From JBCBJX01 sp964342855 (GTDB taxonomy: Bacteria > Pseudomonadota > Alphaproteobacteria > Caulobacterales > Parvularculaceae), in NCBI GenBank assembly GCA_964342855.1, contig CAYFIB010000009.1, forward strand, positions 1-64,000: a stretch of 64,000 bases of DNA, written 5' to 3'. Both the position numbers and the translations under genes were made by a program. This document shows, piece by piece, positions 35,468 through 44,271 of the stretch (position 1 is the stretch's first letter; each line of letters begins with the position of its first letter). The notes beneath the pieces are model-generated. The model worked only from the letters and a program-made list of their open reading frames with translations, was not told the DNA's origin and made no database searches.

Positions 35468-37393
35468 TCAGGCTGCTGGCGCCAGTTCGCGATAATCCGC
35501 GCGCCATCCGGCGCGACCGGAAAGGAAACCGTCGAACATGACGACGGACCAGAGCTCCTGCGCGTGGTCTTTTTCGCCGGAAAGATGACGCGCGAGCATG
35601 GTTTCAATCGACGCCCAATCAAGCACGCCGCTCTCGCGCGCAGCGCTCGCATTGCGCAGGCGGCCGGGAAGGGCGCTTTCGGGGCGGCGGAACCATTCGG
35701 ACACGGGGTAATCGAACCCGGACTTGCGGCGATCCAGAATGTCGTCCGGCGTGCGGCCGCGTAAGGCCGCTTTGAAGATCTTCTTCCCCGCGCCGCCATC
35801 CAGCTTGTAGGCGCGCGGAAGATCGCCGCACCAGTCGACGAATTCGTGGTCGAGGATCGGCGGGCGCACTTCGAGGCTCGCGCGCATGCTCGCGCGGTCG
35901 ACCTTCACCAGCATTCGCCCCGAAAGCCAGGTCTTCATATCGGCGTACTGAAGGCGCGAAACCGGATCGTCAGTCGGCGCGGCGGCCATGTGCTCGGCGA
36001 TGATGGCGGACGGGTCGTAGTCGCCGAGGCGGGCGCGCAGATCGCCGGAAAGCAGCTCACGGACATATTCAGGCGGCGAGGCGCCGACGGAGCGGAAGTA
36101 AGACCGCGCTGCGTCCTCGCAGACCGCCTGAAGCGTCGACTTGGCGCGCAGGAAGCGCGGCGCCCAGTCGAGCTTTGGATAAGCCTCGGCGAACGGCGAG
36201 AGAACGTGATCGCGTAACGGCTTGGGAATGGCCGAGCGGATACGCTCCTCGAACTGGAAGAACGGGTAGCGCCGATAGCCTGCGAACACTTCGTCGCCGC
36301 CATCGCCCGAAAGCGCGACTTTCACATGGCGGCGCGCGATGCGGCAGAGGAGGACGCTTGGCAGGGCGGAGGAGTCCGAAAACGGCTCTCCGTAGGCGGC
36401 GGCGACATCGTCGATGAGCCCGTCGATATCGAAATCGACGATCTCCTCATGGTGCTCGGCGCCGAAGGTCTGCGCGACGCGGCGCGCGAGGGCGCGCTCG
36501 TCGTGGCTGCGCGCGGCGAAGCCCATGGTGCAGGCGATGACGGCGCGCTCGCTCGCGCGCGACATGGAGCCAACGATAGCGGAGGAATCAACGCCGCCCG
36601 AAAGGAACGCGCCAAGCGGCACGTCCGCCATCATCTGACGGCTGACAGCCGCATCAAGGCGCTCCAGAAGTTCGTCGCGCGCATCGGAGAACGTGAGCGT
36701 CGAAGCGCCTTCGAAACGCGGTTGCCAATACGTCTCCAGACGCGGATCGCCGCCGCGTTTGACGCGCAGGATCGTCGCCGCCGGCAATTTGCGGATCGCC
36801 TTGTAGATCGTCTTCGGGTCGGGCGTGTAGCCGTAGCTGAAGAAATCCGCGATCGCTTCGTCGTCGAGAGCGTCGTCGACGAGGCCGGAGGAGAGAACGG
36901 CGTCGACTTCGGAGGCGAAGACGAGCCAGCCGTCCGGCGTCACGGCGTAATAGAGCGGGCGTTCGCCCAGCCGGTCGCGCGCCAGAATGAGTTCGCCCTC
37001 TGAGGGACGCCATGCGGCGAAGGCGAACATGCCGCCGATATCGGACACGCCCGCCGCGCCCTTGCGGTCGATCACCTCAGCGAGGGCCTCGGTGTCGCAG
37101 CGCGTGCGCATCCGGTGGCCGTCCGCCTGCAGATTGTCCACAAGGTCGAGGTGGTTATAGATCTCGCCATTGTAGGTGAGGACGAGGTCGCCGCTTGCGG
37201 TCTGGAACGGTTGCGCGCCGCCGTCGATGTCGACGATGGCGAGGCGGCGGTGGCCGAGGGCCGCGCCCGGCTCATACCACTCGCCGTCTCCGTCCGGGCC
37301 GCGATGGCTCTGAACGGCGGTCATGGCGCGCAGACGCCGACTGTCCACCGGTCGGCGTTCGCGAAGATCGATGATGCCGGCGACGCCGCACAT
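35468..37393 (-). CDS. XrtA-system amidotransferase (asparagine synthase-like)
   Basis: 641 residues. The protein begins MCGVAGIID, with Cys2 as the glutaminase nucleophile and a class II amidotransferase domain (about 2-200, RGPDG and GHRRLAI). An asparagine synthetase-type ATP pyrophosphatase domain follows (about 230-600, GAFLSGGVDSSAI). Within exosortase A loci this is the amidotransferase 1 family (TIGR03108, from memory), thought to amidate a sugar or uronate rather than make free asparagine. It follows xrtA on the same strand: its SD (GAGGACC) abuts the xrtA stop, indicating coupling. Confidence 0.88.
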   Translation of the reverse strand: MCGVAGIIDLRERRPVDSRRLRAMTAVQSHRGPDGDGEWYEPGAALGHRRLAIVDIDGGAQPFQTASGDLVLTYNGEIYNHLDLVDNLQADGHRMRTRCDTEALAEVIDRKGAAGVSDIGGMFAFAAWRPSEGELILARDRLGERPLYYAVTPDGWLVFASEVDAVLSSGLVDDALDDEAIADFFSYGYTPDPKTIYKAIRKLPAATILRVKRGGDPRLETYWQPRFEGASTLTFSDARDELLERLDAAVSRQMMADVPLGAFLSGGVDSSAIVGSMSRASERAVIACTMGFAARSHDERALARRVAQTFGAEHHEEIVDFDIDGLIDDVAAAYGEPFSDSSALPSVLLCRIARRHVKVALSGDGGDEVFAGYRRYPFFQFEERIRSAIPKPLRDHVLSPFAEAYPKLDWAPRFLRAKSTLQAVCEDAARSYFRSVGASPPEYVRELLSGDLRARLGDYDPSAIIAEHMAAAPTDDPVSRLQYADMKTWLSGRMLVKVDRASMRASLEVRPPILDHEFVDWCGDLPRAYKLDGGAGKKIFKAALRGRTPDDILDRRKSGFDYPVSEWFRRPESALPGRLRNASAARESGVLDWASIETMLARHLSGEKDHAQELWSVVMFDGFLSGRAGWRADYRELAPAA

Positions 37394-37403
37394 GGGCTGG
37401 TCC

Positions 37404-38984
37404 TCAAATTTCCGCGGGCAGAAGCGTAGCGACCGCGGTGGAAAGCGTATCGAGCGCCGCCTGGCGATCCGAGGCGGCGGTCCCGGCGACCGGAACGCTC
37501 AGGATGATGAGCGCGCCGGGTTCGATGCGCCCCGTCAGACGGCGGAGCGCTTGTTCAAGTTTCACCTTGTTCGGGTCCGCATAATAGGTGTCGCCGATGC
37601 GGTAGAGCGTCAGAGCAAGCCGTTGGCCGCCGAAGCGCCCGACAACATCGACGCGCGCGCGTTTCGTCTCGCCGGCGATCTCGAACGGGCGATTGAACGT
37701 CGAAAACCGAAGCCATTTCTCGCCGTCATAAGACCGGTTCTGGGAGTGGATGAGCTCCTTGCCCGGACGTTCGCGCAGGAAGGTCGCCTGGTAGAGCGTC
37801 ACCGGAACCCCGCCGACCGTGAAAGCCGTCGTCGCCGTCGCATCGGCCTTTGGCGCGATGCCGGTCCAGTCGTCAGTGAGCTCGACGAGTTCGCTTGCAG
37901 GTTCGAGCAGGGCCGCGGTTCCGTCGGCGCCCGCGCGATCGACGACGCCGTAGCCGTAAAGCCCGGCGAAGCAGAGGCCCGCGGCGAGCACGCCGAGCGC
38001 CGGGGCGGCGCCCATCTCTCTGGTCGGCGCCGGCGGCAGGGCGAGGCTTTCCGGCGGATCGCCCACGCGGCGATCGGCGAAGCTCGTCCCGATCCAGATG
38101 AGGAGCAGCATGATCGCCGCGAAGAAGCCCCAGCCATAGACGAGGTGGTCGACCCCGGTCGCGACTTCGCCGTTCGTCAGGGTCGCGATGAGAACGATGC
38201 CGAAGGCGCGGAAGCCGTTGGCGATGATCGGGACGATGAGCGCGACGCTCATGAAGGCCGCGTGCTTCCACCAGCGATCATAACTGAGGTGCGACAGGAG
38301 CGCCGCAATGACGACGTTCGCGACGAGGAAGCGGATGCCCGCGCAGGCTTCCGCAACCTCGAACCGTCCGCCCACGGTCTCCAGAAAGACGCCGTCGCGA
38401 TAGATAGCGAAGCCGAAGAGCCGCATGAAGCCAACGGTGAAGTCGGCGGTGACGGTCTGCAGCGCCGGAATGAACTCGTCCCCAAACGGGACGAGAAAAA
38501 AGAGAAAGGCGAGCGGAAACGCGATGACGCGCGCGGGCTGGCGCCCGAGCGCGCCGACGAGGCCGCAGACCAGCATGCCGACGACGCCGACATGCTGGAA
38601 GAGCTGCACGTAGCCCGCATGGCCAAGAAGCCAGAGCGCCCCGAAGCCCAGGGTCGGAACGGCCGCCAGCGGCTCGAAGGAGGGCGTCGCCTTCGCCAGC
38701 AGGTCCTTGCGCAGCCAGGCGAGAAAGAGCGCGACGGGCGCGACGAAAAAGCCGTGATTGTAGGTGACGGAGTTCTTCCAGACCGCGACCATGGAGCCCC
38801 AGGTCGGCGCGTAGAGAACGATGAGAGCGGCCGTAAAAGCGCCGGCGGCGATGATATGAGCGCGCCACGCGGGCGACCAGAAAAAGGCCAGCGCCGTCGC
38901 TGGCTGCGGCGCTGGATCAGCCGCCGCCGTCGCGCTCTGCGTCGCGGGTTCGTCGGCCTCCGGCTGCGTCTCGCTCGTCGCCAT
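37404..38984 (-). CDS. xrtA: Exosortase A fused to an EpsI domain
   Basis: 526 residues from ATG 38984 (GGGAG upstream). A Pro/Ala-rich N terminus is followed by about eight membrane helices. The exosortase triad is present: Cys214 in EACAGIRF, Arg259 in NGFRAFG and His280 in VDHLVYGWGF. The C-terminal soluble part (about 350-526) is an EpsI domain (DDWTGIAP, KELIHSQNRSYDGEKW). Exosortase A is a cysteine transpeptidase-like enzyme of the inner membrane that processes PEP-CTERM proteins, and it is tied to exopolysaccharide export. A predicted sigma-54 promoter lies about 45 bases upstream, and the amidotransferase gene is downstream in the same transcript. Confidence 0.93.
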   Translation of the reverse strand: MATSETQPEADEPATQSATAAADPAPQPATALAFFWSPAWRAHIIAAGAFTAALIVLYAPTWGSMVAVWKNSVTYNHGFFVAPVALFLAWLRKDLLAKATPSFEPLAAVPTLGFGALWLLGHAGYVQLFQHVGVVGMLVCGLVGALGRQPARVIAFPLAFLFFLVPFGDEFIPALQTVTADFTVGFMRLFGFAIYRDGVFLETVGGRFEVAEACAGIRFLVANVVIAALLSHLSYDRWWKHAAFMSVALIVPIIANGFRAFGIVLIATLTNGEVATGVDHLVYGWGFFAAIMLLLIWIGTSFADRRVGDPPESLALPPAPTREMGAAPALGVLAAGLCFAGLYGYGVVDRAGADGTAALLEPASELVELTDDWTGIAPKADATATTAFTVGGVPVTLYQATFLRERPGKELIHSQNRSYDGEKWLRFSTFNRPFEIAGETKRARVDVVGRFGGQRLALTLYRIGDTYYADPNKVKLEQALRRLTGRIEPGALIILSVPVAGTAASDRQAALDTLSTAVATLLPAEI

Positions 38985-39028
38985 CAATGTTACTCCCCCC
39001 AAGATACGCCGCGGGTTCTCGCGATCGT

Positions 39029-39044
39029 TGCAAGCCGTCTGCCA
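39029..39044 (-). promoter_or_regulatory. Predicted sigma-54 promoter of xrtA
   Basis: Read on the minus strand, TGGCAGACGGCTTGCA matches the -24/-12 consensus (TGGCAC-N5-TTGCA) with one -24 change and exact spacing. The start codon of xrtA is 45 bases downstream. It is the best of the four candidate sites in the window. Confidence 0.7.
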
Positions 39045-39156
39045 CGCGCAAGCACGGCTTCAAACTTGCACGCGACGCTTTATCAAGGTTTAGCGGTGAG
39101 AAATCGCCGGGAGAACCTCCCATGCTGCGACGAAACCGCGGACGTTCGAAAGTTTC

Positions 39157-39465
39157 ATGCTCACCTACGCTCTTCTGATTATCCAGGCCGTCGGAACGAT
39201 CTACATCTTCCTTCGCTTGGCGACCGTGGAGGGCGCGAGCCTGCTGACACGCAAGAAAAAGCCGAAACGGGTTCTTCAGTCGGCCTTCAGCGCGGAGCGA
39301 AGCCGCGCGGCGCCGGTCAATGAAACCGCGGCGAAGCGGCCCGTCGAAGCGGAGACCGAGGACGACGCCGAAGAGACCGGCGTCCTCGCCTCGGAATTGT
39401 TCCGGAAGCGCGGGTTCGATCTGTCGCGTGATGTCCCGGCGTCCGCCAAAGGGGGGCGCTCGTGA
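39157..39465 (+). CDS. Small membrane-anchored protein of the XrtA locus, unknown function
   Basis: 102 residues. One N-terminal membrane segment (about 3-22, LTYALLIIQAVGTIYIFLRL) is followed by a basic stop-transfer KKKPKR and a long polar, acidic, probably unstructured tail (ETEDDAEETG). I recognise no family. The stop overlaps the start of the O-antigen-ligase-like gene by 4 bases (GTGA), so it is translationally coupled to it and could be an accessory subunit. It is divergent from xrtA across 172 bp. No sigma-54 motif on its own strand was found. Confidence 0.65.
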   Translation: MLTYALLIIQAVGTIYIFLRLATVEGASLLTRKKKPKRVLQSAFSAERSRAAPVNETAAKRPVEAETEDDAEETGVLASELFRKRGFDLSRDVPASAKGGRS

Positions 39466-40814
39466 GTTCCGTTCTCGTCGCCTGCATCGTCGTTCTCAGC
39501 CTGCTTGCAACGGTGCTGACGCCCTATGCGGCGCTCCTCGCTTACGAGTGGACGAGCTATCTGCCGCCGAACACCGTTTCGTTCGGTCCGTTCGCGCAGG
39601 CGCAGTTCCCACGGATCACGGCGCTCGCCGCCATGCTCGCCTTCGTGTTCCTGCAACGGGACAAGTTTTCCAAGATCGGACCCGGCCTCTTCCTGATCGG
39701 CGCCTACGGCGTCTGGATCACGATCACCTCGAACTTCTTCGCCGTGGCGGGGCCGTCGCTCGTCATGTGGAAATACAACATCGCCATCAAGACGGTGGTG
39801 ATGGCGGGCGTTCTCTATCTGATGACGGATAGCCGCGCGCGGCTGGAGGCGTTCCTCAGCATCTATGTTCTGGCGATCAGCTACTGGATCGTCATGGGCG
39901 CGGTGAAAACGCTCCTCACGGGCGGGGGGTACGGCCTCGTCAGCTCTGGCGGCGATTATCTGTTTGCGGACGGCAGCACGCTTTCCGTCGGCGCGATCAT
40001 GGCGGGCATCGTGATCGCGTGGGTCGGCAAGCATTCGGTGCTCGCGCCGTTCTATAACGACCGGATCTACCGGACGGCGGCGCTCATTTTCATCGGCATC
40101 TGCGCGGTGCTGGTGATCGGCACGCAGGCTCGCACCGGGCTCATCGCCGGGGTCGCGGCGTATGGCTACTACGTCCTGAAATCGCGTCACCGCGTTCCGG
40201 CAGTGATTGTCGCGGCCATCGCCGGGGCGGCGATCTTCACCTTCGCGCCGCCGGACTGGCTGGAGCGCATGAGTTCCATCACCGCTTCGGGCGATGCGCG
40301 CGACCAGAGCGCGGCGGGCCGATTCCAGGCGTGGGGCTGGGCGTGGGAGTACGCCAAGAACCATCCGTTCACCGGCGGCGGGTTCCGCGTTTTCTATGCG
40401 CTCAACATCGTCGAACTGGAGAACGGCAAGACGCGGATCATCGATTCGCACAGCTATTTCTTCGAGATCCTCGCCGAACAGGGCTTCACCGGCCTCTTCA
40501 TCTTCCTGTCGCTTGCAGGCGTCAGCTGGTTCGGGCTTTTGCGCCTCGAGCGTCAGCTTCGCGACGATGACGACTATGTCTGGGCGAAGGACCTTGCGCG
40601 CACCATGCAGTACGCGCTGGTCGCGCTGCTCACCGGCGGCCTGTTCATCGGCATCGGGCACTTCGCGCTGACATGGGACTTCCTCGCCATCGCCGCCGCC
40701 CTGCCGCGCATCATCGCGCTGGAGCGCGAACGCGCGGGCCATGCGCCGCTTTCGGCGAAAGCGCCGGCGAAACGCCTGCCGCGACGGCTCTCGCCGTCGG
40801 CCGCGCCGGTTTGA
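39462..40814 (+). CDS. O-antigen ligase/polymerase-like membrane protein (XrtA-associated)
   Basis: 450 residues with about 10-12 membrane helices. A large periplasmic loop (about 260-345) contains the Wzy_C/WaaL-like pattern GRFQAWGWAWEYAKNHPFTGGGF and the catalytic-type IDSHSYFFEILAEQGF (His in a DSH/NxH context). From memory it fits the exosortase A-associated O-glycosylation ligase family (TIGR03097). It may polymerise repeat units or ligate glycans to a carrier at the periplasmic face. GTG start overlapping the small membrane protein gene. Confidence 0.85.
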   Translation: MSSVLVACIVVLSLLATVLTPYAALLAYEWTSYLPPNTVSFGPFAQAQFPRITALAAMLAFVFLQRDKFSKIGPGLFLIGAYGVWITITSNFFAVAGPSLVMWKYNIAIKTVVMAGVLYLMTDSRARLEAFLSIYVLAISYWIVMGAVKTLLTGGGYGLVSSGGDYLFADGSTLSVGAIMAGIVIAWVGKHSVLAPFYNDRIYRTAALIFIGICAVLVIGTQARTGLIAGVAAYGYYVLKSRHRVPAVIVAAIAGAAIFTFAPPDWLERMSSITASGDARDQSAAGRFQAWGWAWEYAKNHPFTGGGFRVFYALNIVELENGKTRIIDSHSYFFEILAEQGFTGLFIFLSLAGVSWFGLLRLERQLRDDDDYVWAKDLARTMQYALVALLTGGLFIGIGHFALTWDFLAIAAALPRIIALERERAGHAPLSAKAPAKRLPRRLSPSAAPV

Positions 40815-40920
40815 CGGCGGTTTTCATGGGTCGGCTTAAGCCTCTTATCGACGTATTATCGGACGTGTGCAGAGAGCGCCGGACAGCGTCGTTCGCGGTC
40901 GGTCATCCGAGGGCGCGACG

Positions 40921-41898
40921 GTGAGCGATCTTCGTTTTCATGCTTTGCTCCTTGGCTCCGGCCGGTCCGGGACGACATTGCTCGCAAAACTCGTCGATGC
41001 AAGCGAGGACGTGCTCTACCGCCATGAACCCGATATCTCGCGTCCGACCCGCGAGCCGCCGTTTCTTCCGAACGCGTCGGAATTCGGCCAGCACGTCGCC
41101 GCCGCGCGGGACTATCTCGGTCGGCTCGCGACGACGCGCGACGAGCGGACCGTCGGCTCGCCGCCCTATTTTCGCAAGTCCTTTCGCAGCCCTTTCGGCG
41201 AATTGCTCTGGCGGGCGAACGCTTACGGCGCGAAGGCTCTCGACCGGGCGAAACTGAAAGCGCCGGTCTTTGACTGGACGTCGCGGCCGCCGGTGCTGAT
41301 CGGCAAAAGCGTATCGTCCGTCGCGCGCGCGCCGCTCTTTCGCGCCGCCGATCCTGAGCTGAAGATCGTCCATATCGCGCGTCATCCGTGCGCGGTGCTC
41401 GCCTCAAGGATCACGGGCCAGGACCTCGGCGCGCTCGACCGGCATGATTACGCCGACGAGGCGGCGCGCATCGAAGCCGCTGAGGCATATCGGGAAAACC
41501 CGGACTACGTCGCCGCCTACGGATACCCTGAGCGCGTCGCTTATATGTGGATGGTGCACAATGACGGCGTCCATCGGGCGCTCGAGGGCGATCCGAACTA
41601 CTTTTTCGTGCAGTATGAAGACCTTTGCCTTAATCTCGAGGCGCGCGCGCGGGAGATCTACGCGTTCCTCGGCCTTGAATGGGGCGCGCAGGTTCAGGCT
41701 TTCATCCGCTCCATGAGCGAAGCGGACGCCGCCTCGACGGAGTTCTTCTCGGTGGTGCGCAATTCCCGTTCCGGGCTCTACAAATGGCGCGAGAAGCTGA
41801 GCGCGGAGGATATCGCCGCCGTCGCCGGTGTCGTCTCGCAGAGCGGGCTGGGTGCAAAGGTGTTGGCTTTCGCCGACAGTGGCCGTCAGGCGGACTGA
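40921..41898 (+). CDS. Sulfotransferase family protein
   Basis: 325 residues from GTG 40921, chosen because the conserved start of the fold follows at once (MSDLRFHALLLGSGRSGTTLL). A frame opening 54 bases upstream exists but adds unrelated residues. GSGRSGTTLL is the PAPS 5'-phosphosulfate loop, and LKIVHIARHPCAVLASRI carries the 3'-phosphate-binding Arg/Ser region. It would move sulfate from PAPS to a sugar, implying a sulfated polymer or glycolipid. It stands between the ligase gene and a convergent acyltransferase gene, with the two stops overlapping by 13 bases. Confidence 0.85.
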   Translation: MSDLRFHALLLGSGRSGTTLLAKLVDASEDVLYRHEPDISRPTREPPFLPNASEFGQHVAAARDYLGRLATTRDERTVGSPPYFRKSFRSPFGELLWRANAYGAKALDRAKLKAPVFDWTSRPPVLIGKSVSSVARAPLFRAADPELKIVHIARHPCAVLASRITGQDLGALDRHDYADEAARIEAAEAYRENPDYVAAYGYPERVAYMWMVHNDGVHRALEGDPNYFFVQYEDLCLNLEARAREIYAFLGLEWGAQVQAFIRSMSEADAASTEFFSVVRNSRSGLYKWREKLSAEDIAAVAGVVSQSGLGAKVLAFADSGRQAD

Positions 41899-43007
41899 CC
41901 CTCGCGCGCGGCCGTGTCGACGCGTTTCCGCGAGAACCGCTCCGCCGACCAACGGACGACCGCGCCCCGCACCGGCTTTTCAACGAGTTCGTACATCACC
42001 GCCGCGCCGGCGATCAGCACAACGACATAAAGCGCCGCGACCAGCCAGGACATCTCGCCCGTCGCGTCCGTCAGCACGAACTGGAAAAGTTCGCGGATGA
42101 AGATGTGCAGGATGTAGATCGAGTACGAAATCTCGCCGAGATAGACCGCCGCCTTGTGCCGGAGACCGCGGAACGCCGGCAGCTCGCAGGCGAGACCGGC
42201 GACCAGAAGCGAGCCCGCGAGCGGCGCGACGGCGTAATCCTGCACGCCGAAGCCGAGGCTCGCGAAGAGCCCGGCGGACGCGGCGAGCGCCGCCCACCCG
42301 ACGGCGTGGCGCCTGTTTGAGCCGATACGCGCGAACAGGCTCGCCGCCGCCATGCCGGCGATGAATTCCAGAACGCAGCGCGGCAGGCCGAGGGTCGGAA
42401 TTGATCCCGATAACGACGGCTCGCCGTTGAGATCGAAGACGAGGAACACCGCGATATAGGCGGCGGCGCTGACGATAAGCCCGCCGACGATCGAGCGCAG
42501 GACGCGCTGAAAGGCGAGGGCGAGAAACGGGAAGAGGAGATAGGCGAAAAACTCCGTACTGATCGACCAGCTCGGAAAATTCCAGTTGAGGTTGTCGGTG
42601 AAGCCCCAGTTCTGCACCAGAAGAAGGGCAAGGACATAGTCGCCCGGATCGTACCGATCCCCGAGGTCCTTCGCTTCGGAAAAAAGAAGGATGGCGACGG
42701 GCAGCATCAGGAAGAGAAGCATCGTCGCCGCGTGCGCTGGGTAGATGCGCGCGAGCCGCTTGATGACGAACTGGACGTAGCCTCGCGGACTCAGCGTCCG
42801 GAATTTCTCGAAATAAGTCGTGTAGAGAATGAAGCCGCTCAGCGCGAAGAAGATGTCGACCGCGAGATAGCCGTGGCCGAGTATCGCTTCGACCGCGTCC
42901 GGGTACGCCGGGAGGAGGGTGCGCAGATGGTAAAGCGCGACCCAGAGCGCCGCGAGGCCGCGAAGTCCCGTCAATTCGTCAATGGACCGGCGCTGTTCCC
43001 CCTGCAC
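41886..43007 (-). CDS. Membrane O-acyltransferase (OafA/acyltransferase 3 family)
   Basis: 373 residues from GTG 43007 (GGGAG ten bases upstream); a TTG at 43070 would add 21 residues with no better ribosome site. Ten or more membrane helices are present. The family hallmarks are ELTGLRGLAALWVALYHL with the conserved Arg and His, and an early SGFILYTTYFEKF. Such enzymes O-acetylate exported polysaccharides using cytosolic acetyl-CoA. It lies downstream of a glycosyltransferase on the same strand, with a 91-bp spacing. Confidence 0.87.
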   Translation of the reverse strand: MQGEQRRSIDELTGLRGLAALWVALYHLRTLLPAYPDAVEAILGHGYLAVDIFFALSGFILYTTYFEKFRTLSPRGYVQFVIKRLARIYPAHAATMLLFLMLPVAILLFSEAKDLGDRYDPGDYVLALLLVQNWGFTDNLNWNFPSWSISTEFFAYLLFPFLALAFQRVLRSIVGGLIVSAAAYIAVFLVFDLNGEPSLSGSIPTLGLPRCVLEFIAGMAAASLFARIGSNRRHAVGWAALAASAGLFASLGFGVQDYAVAPLAGSLLVAGLACELPAFRGLRHKAAVYLGEISYSIYILHIFIRELFQFVLTDATGEMSWLVAALYVVVLIAGAAVMYELVEKPVRGAVVRWSAERFSRKRVDTAAREGQSA

Positions 43008-43098
43008 GGCGGCTTGTCTCCCGAAATGACCCCCGGCTCGCCCGATCGGCGCGGGGGTTCTCGCACTCAACGCATCAGGCGGTCCCCGTGCAAGTTCT

Positions 43099-44259
43099 CT
43101 ACCGCTTTCCCGCCGCCGCCGTCAGCGTCTCGTAGAGCCCGTCAATGGTCGCGTCCCAGGAGAATGTCTCCGCATAGGCGCGGGTCGCGGCGCGGTCCGG
43201 CGGCGCGGCGAAGAGTTCGCGGGCCTTGGCGGCGATGGCGGGGCCGGAACGTTCTTCGACAAGGACGCCGGCTTCCGGCGCGGCGACGACTTCGGGCGTG
43301 CCCCAGATGGCCGTCGCGATGACCGGCGTTCCGCAGGCCATGGCCTCCAGCAGCACGTTCGCCCAGCCTTCGCGGGAGGAGGCGAGGACCATCGCGTCGG
43401 CGCGGCCGTAAATCCCCGCAAGGTCCTCATGGGGGACGCGGCCGAGGAAGGTCGTACGGTCGGCGACGCCGAGATCCTCGGCGAGGCGCTGGAGCGCCGC
43501 GAAGTCCGGCCCGTCGCCCGCGATCTCCAATTCGCAGTCCGGCAGATCCGCAAGCGCCTCGATGACGAGGTGGTGGCCCTTGCGCTCGATAAGATGACCG
43601 ACGCTCACAAGTTTCTTGCGGGCGTTCGGCGCGCGCTCGGCGGGCGGGTGGAAGACATCGAGGTCGACGCCGTTGCGCAAGACCCGGATTTTCTCCGCGT
43701 CAGCGCCGATGGCGATCATCTCGTCGCGCAGCGCGGCGCAGACGGTGATCGACGCCGCCGCCTGATCCGCCGTCGCGAGGATGCGTGCGCGCGGTCGGTC
43801 GTATTCCGGAATGAGATTGATGTCCGTGCCGCGGGCCGTGACGGTCATCGGAAGCTGCAGGCGGCGGGCGAGGGCGGCGGCGGCGACGCCGTCCGGATAA
43901 AAATAGTGCGCGTCGACGACGTCGAACGGGCCTTCTTCGGCGACGATTTTCTCCGCCGCGCCGATCATCGCGCGCGCCATGGTGTCGGGCGCGATGTTCA
44001 TGCCGATCTTCGGCGGCAGGGCGTAACGCGGATGGTCGATGACGATCCCATGCCGGGTCTCGCGCCTTGGCGTCGCGGCGAACTGCGCGTATTCGCCGAA
44101 GCGTTCGTTCGTGAACGGGAACCACGGAACCGGCGCGATGACGCGCACCGACACGTCGCCGCGCGCGACCAGGCGGCGCATGCGGTTCTCCACGAACACG
44201 CCATGATGAGGACGGGCGAGGCTTGGGTAGAGGGTCGTGACGGTCAGAACGCGCAGCAT
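43099..44259 (-). CDS. Glycosyltransferase family 4
   Basis: 386 residues from ATG 44259 (GGAG eight bases upstream). GT-B fold: N-terminal MLRVLTVTTLYPSLARPHHG, a DVVDAHYFYPDG region, and C-terminal KKLVSVGHLIERKGH, LEIAGDGPDFAAL and EX7E in EGWANVLLEAMACGTP. It transfers a sugar to a glycan intermediate; specificity is unknown. Start-to-start distance to the divergent FemAB-like gene is only 12 bases, so its promoter must lie within that neighbour's coding region. Confidence 0.9.
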   Translation of the reverse strand: MLRVLTVTTLYPSLARPHHGVFVENRMRRLVARGDVSVRVIAPVPWFPFTNERFGEYAQFAATPRRETRHGIVIDHPRYALPPKIGMNIAPDTMARAMIGAAEKIVAEEGPFDVVDAHYFYPDGVAAAALARRLQLPMTVTARGTDINLIPEYDRPRARILATADQAAASITVCAALRDEMIAIGADAEKIRVLRNGVDLDVFHPPAERAPNARKKLVSVGHLIERKGHHLVIEALADLPDCELEIAGDGPDFAALQRLAEDLGVADRTTFLGRVPHEDLAGIYGRADAMVLASSREGWANVLLEAMACGTPVIATAIWGTPEVVAAPEAGVLVEERSGPAIAAKARELFAAPPDRAATRAYAETFSWDATIDGLYETLTAAAGKR

Positions 44260-44271
44260 CTGGAGAACTCC

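Noticed and set aside
37323..39323. 666-residue plus-strand frame across xrtA
   Set aside because: Composition of a shadow frame; the minus strand carries the exosortase with its catalytic residues.
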